Source: Micromonospora eburnea (lineage in GTDB: Bacteria; Actinomycetota; Actinomycetes; Mycobacteriales; Micromonosporaceae). Taken from it: 64,000 bases of DNA. Positions 42,701-49,750 of the stretch are shown piece by piece. The position numbers and the translations under genes were made by a program. The notes below the pieces were generated by a model that had not been told where the DNA came from, did no database searches, and worked only from the letters and a program-made list of their open reading frames with translations. The stretch covers positions 310,001 to 374,000 of the forward strand of contig NZ_FMHY01000002.1 of assembly GCF_900090225.1 (NCBI RefSeq). The letters are read 5' to 3'. Each line of letters starts with the position of its first letter. Positions within the stretch are counted from its first letter, which is position 1.

Positions 42701-43596
42701 CGTTCACCACCACCTTCCGTACCGAGGACCTCGCGCCGCCGGCGGTCGGCGGTCTCAAGGCGGTCGGCGGCTACCGGGTGGCCACGCTGAGCTGGACCCT
42801 GCCGAACATCAACGACCTGGACCAGGTCATCGTCCGGGCCGCCGCCGGCACCACCGCACCGTCCTCGGTCACCAGCGGGATCGCGGTGTACGCGGGCGCC
42901 GGCAGGTCGGCCACCGCGTCCAACCTGGTCGCCGGGTCCTCCTACACCTTCCGGGTGTGGGTGCGGGACCGGTCCGGCCGGTACAGCTCGGGCCCGACGG
43001 TCCAGTTGCTCGGCACCACCGCGACCGTCGGCAGCAGGATCACGGCGCTGACCTACGGCGGCGCGGTGACCCTTACCGGCAAGCTGGCCCGCAAGGACAC
43101 CGGGGCCGGCCTGGCCGGCCAGACCGTCCAGCTGTACGGCAAGTACAAGGGCGCCTCGTCGTTCGTCCTGATCGCCACCGTGACCAGCGGCACCAACGGC
43201 GCGCTCGCGTACACCCACAAGCCGGCCAAGGGCGTCACCTACGAGTGGCTGTACCGGGGTTCCACCACGTACATGGGCAGCGTCAGCAGCCTGCGGACGG
43301 TGACCGTGGCGACGGCGGTGACCGCGAAACTGTCGAAGACCTCGTTCCGCCGTGGCGGCACCGTGACCCTCTCCGGCTCGGTCTCGCCGAGGCACGCGGG
43401 GCAGACGGTCTACCTCCAGCGCCTGGTCAACGGTACGTGGAAGAACATCACGAGCAAGAAGCTCTCCTCGTCGAGCACCTACTCGTTCTCCATCAAGCCG
43501 ACCAGCAAGGGCACCTACGGCTACCGGGTGTACAAGCCCGCCGACACCGACCACGCCGCCGGGTTCAGCCCGCGGCAGAGCTTCAAGGTCACCTGA
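39730..43596 (+). CDS. large secreted S8 subtilase with FG-GAP and Ig-like repeats
   Basis: A 1288-residue secreted serine protease. A signal peptide (1-29, ending ARA/A) and an I9-type propeptide (about 60-125) precede the S8 domain (about 145-410). The catalytic triad is D167 (VVDTGV), H200 (NGHGT) and S354 (DGTSFSAP). A pre-peptidase C-terminal-like domain starts at GANEPNDVP. FG-GAP/VCBS repeats with calcium motifs such as DVNGDGRNDVV run to about 900. A Big_5 Ig domain (VTFARDVDPATVTSSTVRLV), a fibronectin III domain and two C-terminal Ig-like repeats complete it. GGGGGA precedes the ATG. It probably degrades extracellular protein or polymer-bound substrates. A hairpin ends the transcript. 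Confidence 0.95.
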   Translation: MALRRSAVAALVLAVTGALVPGVQPARAAQSPDHQFSAKRLPRPERSRDLAERDFDPRAVLVRFKPDASKSAKDKVLSGRGIKGTSAVSGTRWVKVHGDAPAADLLRSLRSDPAVAGVSLDYRRTASAKPNDPGYVYGDQSYLNTVRLPQAWDRTKGSTSQIIAVVDTGVNTAHPDLAGRTVAGYNAIRPGASAADDNGHGTMVAGVAAANTNNGIGVAGAAWTARVMPIKVLDARGYGYDSDIARGVIWAADHGAKIINMSLSGPGDNTALHDAITYATGKGAVVVAAAGNEGDGETQYPAAYPEVISVAATDEAGRLTDFSSYGDWIDVAAPGANIVSTGLGSDYYIADGTSFSAPIVSGTAALVRTVYPTLTPAQVLSQIRTKARDAGPRGIDPYYGYGILDAYASVGAVRAAEFPAPSLGANEPNDVPARATALGASITGTIGAEGDVDWYKFSTDGLKAINVTVKPAGYNPDWYQNLDPVLAVYDGNLRLVGVSDAGTVGDSEKVSAKVAAGTYYVSVRNYNGSADTRPYTLTLASTTAPMFGPYQAKATGSSPQTVAIGDVTGDGRNDVVMATGFYFDEANDYKLFVYAQQPDGTLAAPVKYATGLAYGDSAALAVLDVNGDGRQDVAVTSSAGVEIFRQTDTGTLESTGTLAGTANSSALAAADMDGDGDTDLVVTSDGVKLLTQEADHTFTVSAIAAESSGELEIGDLDGDGRNDVVGFSGTSVRVWHQTDAGWNRTDHPAGSATRIGGIEVADVSGDGRADVIATLYLNTPAANVAVLRQNAGGGLDAPQLTPSGDLPETVEAADVNGDGRNDVVTVHSTSVSVLPQQANGSLGTPGVSAMPYATHTHLQGLALGDLDGDKKIDVVTANYNAGLVVAYNGAQPSPVGEQRWVRDASPADFATGVAVAAKPTVTFARDVDPATVTSSTVRLVNGVTGAAVATDVSVSGNKVTLAPTAALQDNTPYRIVVSGLKDSARAAQAEAFTTTFRTEDLAPPAVGGLKAVGGYRVATLSWTLPNINDLDQVIVRAAAGTTAPSSVTSGIAVYAGAGRSATASNLVAGSSYTFRVWVRDRSGRYSSGPTVQLLGTTATVGSRITALTYGGAVTLTGKLARKDTGAGLAGQTVQLYGKYKGASSFVLIATVTSGTNGALAYTHKPAKGVTYEWLYRGSTTYMGSVSSLRTVTVATAVTAKLSKTSFRRGGTVTLSGSVSPRHAGQTVYLQRLVNGTWKNITSKKLSSSSTYSFSIKPTSKGTYGYRVYKPADTDHAAGFSPRQSFKVT

Positions 43597-43615
43597 TCTC
43601 GTCGGCACCTCCGAT

Positions 43616-43649
43616 CGGTTCCCCCGTCGCGACTGCGGCGGGGGAACCG
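43616..43649 (+). terminator. hairpin terminator of the subtilase gene
   Basis: A perfect 11-bp stem, CGGTTCCCCCG (43616-43626) with CGGGGGAACCG (43639-43649), has a 12-base loop and starts 19 bases past the stop. Confidence 0.7.
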
Positions 43650-43730
43650 TCGTCTGGGGGGCTCGTCGCCGCGGCGGAGCTACGATTGCCGGGCCATCCC
43701 GTGACCCAGCCGACGGAAGCGCAGCAGCAC

Positions 43731-43979
43731 ATGACAGCGGTACCTGCCCCCGCGGTGGCGATCCTCGTCCTGCTCGTCGTGCTCGCCCTGGATGCGTGGG
43801 TCTACACGGACGCCAGGGAGCGACTGCGGCGCGGAAGCCCGGTCTCCGTCGCGATCGGGTCGCTGCGGATCGAGACGCCGGAGGCGTGGTTCCTGGGCTG
43901 TGTGATCTTGTGGGTGGTGTTCTTTCCGCTCTACCTGGCCGCCTCGGGCCGGAACCCGTTCGCCCGCCAGGGCGGCTGA
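43731..43979 (+). CDS. small two-helix membrane protein
   Basis: An 82-residue protein with membrane helices at about residues 5-25 (PAVAILVLLVVLALDAWVY) and 52-70 (AWFLGCVILWVVFFPLYLA), joined by a basic loop. ATG 43731 is chosen; an in-frame GTG at 43701 would add ten residues. TACGAT at 43684-43689 may be its -10. It is a common type of unassigned actinobacterial membrane protein. It ends ten bases before the stop of the convergent flavoprotein gene. Confidence 0.7.
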   Translation: MTAVPAPAVAILVLLVVLALDAWVYTDARERLRRGSPVSVAIGSLRIETPEAWFLGCVILWVVFFPLYLAASGRNPFARQGG

Positions 43980-43989
43980 CCACCACGGA

Positions 43990-44619
43990 TCACTGCGGCA
44001 CCGGCTCGTAGATGGTCTTCACGTAGTCCGGGCCGTAGTGGCGTTCGAGGTCGGCGAGGTTGTCCGCCGGGGCCTCCACCTCCTTCACCAGCCGGGCCCG
44101 GGTCGGCAGGACCTCCGGTCGCCAGGTCTCCGGCTGCCACAGCTCGGAGCGGAGGAACGCCTTCGCGCAGTGGTAGAAGATCTGCTCGATGGCCACCTCG
44201 ACGGCCAGCACCGGCCGGTGCCCCCGGACCACCATGTCGGCGAAGTACGGAGCGTCCCGCACCAGCCGGGCCCGACCGTTGATGCGCAGCGTGTCGGTGC
44301 GGCCGGGAATCAGGTAGATCAGCCCGACGCGCGGGTTGGCCAGGATGTTGCGGTAGCCGTCGGCCCGCCGGTTGCCGGGCCGCTCCGGGATGGCGATGGT
44401 CGCCTCGTCCAGCACCTGGGTGAAGCCGGGCGGGTCGCCCTTCGGCGAGACGTCGCAGCTGCCGTCCGCGCCGGCCGTGGCGACCAGGCAGAACGGCGAC
44501 GCGGCCAGCCACTCCCGGTCCCGGGCGTGCAGCACCGTGCGTTCCTTGTCGAGCGACCGACGGTTGGGCGTGCCCAGCAGCTCGCGCAGTTCCTCCGGTG
44601 AGGTGATCTCCGTCGTCAC
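43990..44619 (-). CDS. PPOX-class FMN-binding protein (MSMEG_1061-type)
   Basis: A 209-residue split-barrel flavoprotein related to pyridoxamine phosphate oxidase. CDVSPKGDPPGFTQVLD is the signature of the MSMEG_1061 subfamily. RNILANPRVGLIYLIPGRT gives the barrel strand that binds FMN or F420. The C-terminus has EQIFYHCAKAFLRSELW. The GTG at 44619 has GGGGAGGAA upstream, which is preferred over an upstream in-frame start at 44664. Such proteins reduce or oxidise small molecules; the substrate is unknown. Confidence 0.88.
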   Translation of the reverse strand: MTTEITSPEELRELLGTPNRRSLDKERTVLHARDREWLAASPFCLVATAGADGSCDVSPKGDPPGFTQVLDEATIAIPERPGNRRADGYRNILANPRVGLIYLIPGRTDTLRINGRARLVRDAPYFADMVVRGHRPVLAVEVAIEQIFYHCAKAFLRSELWQPETWRPEVLPTRARLVKEVEAPADNLADLERHYGPDYVKTIYEPVPQ

Positions 44620-44781
44620 GACTTCCTCCCCCGTCCGTTGACGTTGACGGTGATTCCGGCCCACGACTGGCCGGCTTCCGCCATCGTCAGCCTAGGTGAG
44701 CGCGTCGAACGCGAGTTTTGCCCCCGGGAGCGGCGGGTACGGCTGACCCGCAGCGCTCGGACGCGGACCGTTGGAGGCCGG

Positions 44782-45288
44782 ATGGAGAGCCGACTGAAGG
44801 TGCTGGGTCACCCGCTGCACCCGATGCTGGTGATGTTCCCGGTGGCGCTCCTGATCACCGCGGTGATCTTCGATGTGGTCGACGCCGCCGGCGGGCCGGA
44901 CTACCTGGCCGAGGCCGCGTACTGGAACATCGCGGTCGGCCTGGTCGGCGGCCTGCTGGCCGCGGCGGCCGGCTCGGTCGACCTGTTCGCCCTCCCGACC
45001 GGCACCCGCGCCAAGCGGGTCGGGCTCACCCACGCCGCCGCGAATCTCGCGGTGATCCTGCTCTTCGCCGCGGTCTGGGCGGTGCGGTTGAACGCCGACT
45101 CCCGGGCCGCCGGGGGAGCCCTGATCGCCATCGAGGTGGTCGCCGTGGCGATTCTCGGGATCAGCGCCTGGCTCGGCGGTGAGCTGGTGGACCGGCTGGG
45201 CGTCGGCGTCGACCGGGAGGCCGACCTGGACGCCCCCAGCTCGCTGCGGCCCTCCTCGGCGGCCCAAGGGATCGGAGACGTGCGATGA
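44782..45288 (+). CDS. DUF2231 membrane protein
   Basis: A 168-residue four-helix membrane protein. LKVLGHPLHPMLVMFPVALL is the DUF2231 signature with two conserved histidines, and the remaining helices include LVGGLLAAAAGSVDLFAL and ANLAVILLFAAVWAV. GGAGG lies before the ATG. The stop overlaps the Hsp20 start (ATGA), so the two proteins are made together. DUF2231 proteins may bind haem or metals, but this is not established. Confidence 0.88.
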   Translation: MESRLKVLGHPLHPMLVMFPVALLITAVIFDVVDAAGGPDYLAEAAYWNIAVGLVGGLLAAAAGSVDLFALPTGTRAKRVGLTHAAANLAVILLFAAVWAVRLNADSRAAGGALIAIEVVAVAILGISAWLGGELVDRLGVGVDREADLDAPSSLRPSSAAQGIGDVR

Positions 45289-45821
45289 CCGAACAGAGCG
45301 GTGGCCGGAGCTGGCGTGCCCGGTACCAGGGCTGGGACCCGATGGGCGAGCTCCAGTCCCTGCGGTCCGAGCTGAGCCGGCTGGTCGGGGGCCGGTCCGG
45401 CCCACCGGAGGTCGAGGTCGGTGCGGTGGCCGACGGCTGGGAGGTGGTCGTCCGGCTGCCCGGCGTGGCACCCGAGGAGGTGGCCGTCGAGGTGGACGAC
45501 CGGGAACTGTGCGTACGGGCCCGCTCGGAGGCCGAGGTGAACGCCGACCAGGGCATCCCGGGCGGCGTCGAGACGCGTGGCTTCGAGTATCGGGTGGACC
45601 TGCCGTCCCGGGTGGACCCGGACCGGATCGACGCGGTGATGGACCACGGCCTGCTGCGGGTGCGGCTGCCCCGGGCGGCCCGGCCCACGCCGCGCACCAT
45701 CACCGTCGGCCGCGCCGGGCCCCGCGCCACCGCCCCGGGTACGCGGAAGCTGGCCGATCCGGCCGCCGACCGGGAGTTGCACCACCCGGACACCACGGTC
45801 GACGAGATCGACCGGCCGTAG
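45285..45821 (+). CDS. Hsp20/alpha-crystallin family small heat shock protein
   Basis: A 178-residue chaperone. The alpha-crystallin domain (about residues 40-145) includes WEVVVRLPGVAPEEVAVEVD, FEYRVDLPSRVDPDRI and the GLLRVRLP strand that corresponds to the GVL motif. The C-terminal tail PDTTVDEIDRP lacks a clear I-x-I anchor. It overlaps DUF2231 by four bases and ends six bases before a glycosyltransferase start, an unusual operon for a heat-shock protein. No HspR or CIRCE site is visible. Confidence 0.92.
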   Translation: MTEQSGGRSWRARYQGWDPMGELQSLRSELSRLVGGRSGPPEVEVGAVADGWEVVVRLPGVAPEEVAVEVDDRELCVRARSEAEVNADQGIPGGVETRGFEYRVDLPSRVDPDRIDAVMDHGLLRVRLPRAARPTPRTITVGRAGPRATAPGTRKLADPAADRELHHPDTTVDEIDRP

Positions 45822-45826
45822 GTTCC

Positions 45827-46933
45827 GTGGCCAGCCCGTCCGTGCTCGGCCCGGTCGGCGAGCGGGTATCCGACGTCGAGCGGATCGCCGTGCTGCGGGC
45901 GAACGCGCTCGGCGACTTCATCTTCATCCTGCCGGCGCTGGCGGCGCTGCGGGCCGCGTACCCGGGGGCGGAGATCGTGCTGCTCGGTGCGCCGTGGCAC
46001 GCGGCGCTCTGGCGCGACCGCCCCGGCCCGGTGGACCGGGTGCTGGTGGTGCCGGCCGCGCCCGGCATCCGCGAGGCCGGGCCGGACGAGCCGCCGGCGG
46101 AGCTGGCGGACTTCCTGGCGGCGGCCCGCGCGGAGCGCTTCGACCTGGCGTTGCAGCTGCACGGCGGCGGAGCCAACTCCAACCCCCTGGTCTCCGGTCT
46201 CGGCGCGCGGGTCACCGCCGGTCTGCGCGCCGAGGACGCGCCGCCGCTGGACCGCTGGATCAGGTACGTCTACTACCAGCACGAGGTGATCCGCTACCTG
46301 GAGGCGGTGGCCCTGGTCGGGGCGGCGGCCACCACGATCATCCCGGCCCTGGCCGTCACCGGGACCGACCGGGCCGAGGCCCGCGCGGTGCTCGGCGAGT
46401 CGACGCGTCCCCGGGTTGCGCTGCACCCGGGGGCCACCGACACCCGGCGGCGCTGGCCGCCGGAGCGTTTCGGAGAGGTCGCCCGCGCGTTGGTCGGCGA
46501 CGGGTACGAGGTGCTGGTCACCGGCACCCCCGCCGAGCGGGGGACGGTCGACGCGGTGGTCGCGGCGGCCGGGGTACCGCTCCGACCGCAGGTCGGCACG
46601 CTCAGCCTCGGCGGGCTGGCCGCCTGTTACGCGGACTGCGCACTGGTGGTCTCCAACGACACCGGGCCGCTGCACCTGGCCGGCGCGGTCGGCACCCCGA
46701 CGGTGGGCGTCTACTGGATCGGCAACCTGATCAACGGGGCGACGCCGCTGCGGGCCCGGCACCGCCCGATCGCCGCCTGGACCACGCACTGTCCGGTCTG
46801 CGGCGTCGACTGCACCCCGGGCATCTATCCGCACCGGCCCGGCGACGGCGACTGCCCGCACCGGGACTCGTTCGTCGCCGACGTGCCGGTGATCGAGGTC
46901 GTCGAGGCCGCCCGCGAGCTGCTGGCGGGCTGA
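45827..46933 (+). CDS. glycosyltransferase family 9 (heptosyltransferase-like)
   Basis: A 368-residue GT-B enzyme resembling ADP-heptose:LPS heptosyltransferases. VERIAVLRANALGDFIFILP is the N-terminal motif, LHPGATDTRRRWPPERF a central motif and SNDTGPLHLAGAVGTPTVGVYW the nucleotide-sugar site. It ends with a Cys-rich segment (HCPVCGVDCTPG). The GTG start has only a weak AGG upstream, but coupling with Hsp20 can help. Its 3' end overlaps the opposite-strand GT2 gene by 109 bp. Together with HldE and GT2 it suggests addition of heptose or a similar sugar to a surface glycan. Confidence 0.9.
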   Translation: MASPSVLGPVGERVSDVERIAVLRANALGDFIFILPALAALRAAYPGAEIVLLGAPWHAALWRDRPGPVDRVLVVPAAPGIREAGPDEPPAELADFLAAARAERFDLALQLHGGGANSNPLVSGLGARVTAGLRAEDAPPLDRWIRYVYYQHEVIRYLEAVALVGAAATTIIPALAVTGTDRAEARAVLGESTRPRVALHPGATDTRRRWPPERFGEVARALVGDGYEVLVTGTPAERGTVDAVVAAAGVPLRPQVGTLSLGGLAACYADCALVVSNDTGPLHLAGAVGTPTVGVYWIGNLINGATPLRARHRPIAAWTTHCPVCGVDCTPGIYPHRPGDGDCPHRDSFVADVPVIEVVEAARELLAG

Positions 46934-47787
46934 CCGGCGAGGACGACCTCCCACGCCTCCACCTCCCGTTCGGTCACCGTGGTCGGCGACTCAAGGTGGT
47001 ACGCCCCGCTGGGCAGCACCCCGGCGCCACCGTGGCGCTCCAGCACCGCGAGCTGCGCGGCCACGTCCTCGCCCTGGTGCCGCTCCTGCAACCGGCGCCA
47101 GAACTCGAAGCCGCCGGAGTCGACCAGCTTGGCCCGGTCGTAGAGCACGCACCCGCCGATCCAGGAAACCTTGTACGCCCGCCAGGCGCCCGCCGGCAGC
47201 CGCAGCTTCGCGGTGACGTGCAGCAGGTTCGCCGCCGGGTGGATGGTGGCGCGCTGCCACTGCGGGGTGCCGGGACGGATCCGCTCGGGTACGGGTGGGC
47301 CGTCCCACTCCTCGTAGTGGACGTGCGTCTCGGGGCGTACGTCGTCGAGGTAGGAGAGGCCGTGCACCGCGTTGCCGACGAACCCGCAGCCCAGCTCCGC
47401 GATCGCGGTGGCCAGCCGGGACAGCGTGCCCGGTTCCAGCCAGACGTCGTCGTCCAGACAGAGCACGTACCGGGCCGCCGACCGGTCCAGCAGGTACGCC
47501 CGGTGCTCGGCCAGCCCACGCCGGGGCAACCGCCGGGTCAGCAGCACCGGATGGCCCCGGTGGCGCAGCGCCCGGACCATGGTGGCCGCCGCCGGGTGGA
47601 CGTACGCCGGATCGCCGTCGGACTGGTCGCTGACCACCACCCCGAAGTCGGGTACGCCCTCCTGGGCGGCCAGTCCGGAGAGGGTGACCGCCAGTTCGGC
47701 CGGGCGGTTGCGGGTGGGGATCAGCACGTCGAGCTGCCGGGGACGGCGGAACCGTTCCGGGCTGCCCAGGTCCAGCGGCCGGTTCAC
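46825..47787 (-). CDS. glycosyltransferase family 2
   Basis: A 320-residue GT-A enzyme. QLDVLIPTRNRPAELAVTLS is the N-terminal nucleotide fold, RYVLCLDDDVWLEPGTL holds the DDD metal site, and WIGGCVLYDRAKLVDSGGFE is the acceptor region. GTG 47787 overlaps the hldE stop (GTGA), so it is coupled to that gene. The last 36 residues run antisense through the GT9 gene, so the two 3' ends overlap by 109 bp. Probably adds a sugar in the same glycan pathway. Confidence 0.88.
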   Translation of the reverse strand: MNRPLDLGSPERFRRPRQLDVLIPTRNRPAELAVTLSGLAAQEGVPDFGVVVSDQSDGDPAYVHPAAATMVRALRHRGHPVLLTRRLPRRGLAEHRAYLLDRSAARYVLCLDDDVWLEPGTLSRLATAIAELGCGFVGNAVHGLSYLDDVRPETHVHYEEWDGPPVPERIRPGTPQWQRATIHPAANLLHVTAKLRLPAGAWRAYKVSWIGGCVLYDRAKLVDSGGFEFWRRLQERHQGEDVAAQLAVLERHGGAGVLPSGAYHLESPTTVTEREVEAWEVVLAGQPASSSRAASTTSITGTSATNESRCGQSPSPGRCG

Positions 47788-49655
47788 GTGGGTCTGCCCG
47801 TCCCCTCGCCGACCGTGGGGGCGACCGACTGCGCCCGGATCCGGTCGATGATCGCCGAGGTGGAGCGGTCCGGCACGTACCCGAGGGTGCGGACCTGCCC
47901 GCCGAGCCGGCGCACCAGCGGCGCCTCGGGCACCATCTCCGGCGGGTAGTCGCCGCCCTTGACGTACACGTCGGGGCGCACCGCCTCGATCAGCTTCGCC
48001 GGCGAGTCCTCCTCGAAGACCACCACGTGGTCGACGCACTCCAGCGCGGCGAGCAGGGCGGTCCGGTCCTCGACCGGGTTGACCGGCCGGTCCGTCCCTT
48101 TGAGCCGGCGTACGCTGCCGTCGGAGTTGACCGCCACGATCAGCAGGTCGCCGAGCGCGCGGGCCTGGGTCAGGTAGCGGACGTGCCCCGGGTGCAGCAC
48201 GTCGAAGCAGCCGTTGGTGAAGACGATCGACCGGCCGGCCCGGCGCTGCTCCGCGACGAGCGCGGCCAGTTCGTCCGTGCCGATCAGCGTCGAGTGGCCG
48301 GCCTCGTCCGCCCCGGCGCCGAGCGCGTCGAGCAGGTCCTCCCGCCGGCAGACGCAGGTGCCGGTGTCGGAGACGGTGATGGTGGCGGCGAGCTGGGCGA
48401 GCTGGGCGGCGGTCGGCAGGCTCGCCTCCGCCGCCAGCGCCAGCGTCATCGCCGCCAGGTACGCGTCACCCGCGCCCACCGCGTGGCTGGCCGGGACCGG
48501 GGTGCTGTGGCTGCGCCGGCGTACGCCGTCGGCCCCACCGACGACCGCGCCCTCGGTGTCCAGGGTCACCGCCACCACGTCGGCGCCGGTGTGCGCGTGC
48601 AGCTCGGCCAGGCGCGACTCGGCCAGCACCGCCCGGTCGACGCCCTCGCCGGCGACGGCGTTGACGGTGACGCCGGTGCCGGTGACGCTGAGCCCGTCCC
48701 CGGTGAGCGCGACCCGGTCCTCGCCGGGGGTCGGCTCACCCGTCGGCCCGGTGACCGGGCCGGGCCCCTCGGTCGGCGGCGTGCCGGGCCCGTCGGCGGA
48801 CGGCGCGCCGGAGGTCGGGTGCGGGGTGCCCGGAGCCCGCTCGCCGGCCCCGCCCGGTGCCGCGCCGACAACCAGCTCGGACGGGCCGTCGGTCGGTTCG
48901 GCCGGATCCAGGTGCAGGTCACCAGCGGTGGCGGCCCGCACCGAGGTACGGTTCCCGCCACCGAAGCCGGCCGCCGCGCGGGCCAGCAACCGGGTCGCCT
49001 CGGCGAAGCTCGGGGTCACCACGGTGGGATTGAGTCCGCGCCAGTCGGCCAGGTCGTGCGCGTCGAGCGCCACCGTGGCGTAGCGGTCCCGGTTGGCGAC
49101 CAGCCAGGCGCGGAGGGCCCTCGGCAGCGCGCCCAGGCCGTAGTCGCAGACGACCAGGGTGAGCGGCTGTCCGCCGGAGGCGGCCCGCAGCTCCTCGGTC
49201 GCGCAGTGCAGCGCGGTGAGCAGGCGGGCCACCCCGTCGTCGTCGAGGGCGTCGTCCGGCTCGCCGGAGTCCTCGCGGAGCAGGATCTGGTTGCCGGCGA
49301 GCATTCGTCGTTTCACCGGGGTCGGTCGGCCGTGCTGGTTGACCGTACGGTCCCAGACGCCGGCACGGTCCAGGCAGTCGTGCAGTTCGTCGCCGGCCGC
49401 GTCGGCGCCGACCGGGGCGACCAGCACGGCCCGCCCGCCGAGGGCGGCGACGTTGACGGCGGTGTTCGCCGCGCCGCCGGCCGCCGAGATGCGCCGGCGC
49501 AGGGTGAGGACGGGTGCGGGGGCCTCACGGCAGAGCCGCTCGGACTCCGCGAACCGCCACTCGTCCAGCATGGCGTCGCCGACGACCAGCACGGGACGCC
49601 CCTGCCAGCTCTCCACGACGGTGGCAAGCCGGCGTTCTTCCGCTGCTCCTGCCAT
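47784..49655 (-). CDS. hldE: bifunctional heptose-phosphate kinase/adenylyltransferase (HldE-like)
   Basis: A 623-residue two-domain protein. The N-terminal ribokinase-like domain has VLVVGDAMLDEW, ISAAGGAANTAVNVAALGG and the C-terminal GAGDAYLAAM catalytic motif. It is interrupted by about 95 residues of Pro/Gly-rich linker (PGTPHPTSGAPSADGPGT). The C-terminal cytidylyltransferase domain has FTNGCFDVLHPGHVRYL (HxGH) and VKGGDYPPE. In Gram-negatives HldE makes ADP-heptose precursor from heptose 7-phosphate. ATG 49655 is preferred to the open ATG 49721 because GGGAAAG is nearby and it begins the conserved part. The steps encoded by GmhA and GmhB are not in the window. Confidence 0.9.
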   Translation of the reverse strand: MAGAAEERRLATVVESWQGRPVLVVGDAMLDEWRFAESERLCREAPAPVLTLRRRISAAGGAANTAVNVAALGGRAVLVAPVGADAAGDELHDCLDRAGVWDRTVNQHGRPTPVKRRMLAGNQILLREDSGEPDDALDDDGVARLLTALHCATEELRAASGGQPLTLVVCDYGLGALPRALRAWLVANRDRYATVALDAHDLADWRGLNPTVVTPSFAEATRLLARAAAGFGGGNRTSVRAATAGDLHLDPAEPTDGPSELVVGAAPGGAGERAPGTPHPTSGAPSADGPGTPPTEGPGPVTGPTGEPTPGEDRVALTGDGLSVTGTGVTVNAVAGEGVDRAVLAESRLAELHAHTGADVVAVTLDTEGAVVGGADGVRRRSHSTPVPASHAVGAGDAYLAAMTLALAAEASLPTAAQLAQLAATITVSDTGTCVCRREDLLDALGAGADEAGHSTLIGTDELAALVAEQRRAGRSIVFTNGCFDVLHPGHVRYLTQARALGDLLIVAVNSDGSVRRLKGTDRPVNPVEDRTALLAALECVDHVVVFEEDSPAKLIEAVRPDVYVKGGDYPPEMVPEAPLVRRLGGQVRTLGYVPDRSTSAIIDRIRAQSVAPTVGEGTGRPT

Positions 49656-49750
49656 GCTTTCCCGGGTCCCCCACGCCGGTCCGGCCAAACCTGTCCGCGG
49701 CGGGTCGCGATTCGGTGGCATGTTCTGCGGGAGGCGGGAAAGCGGGCGTA

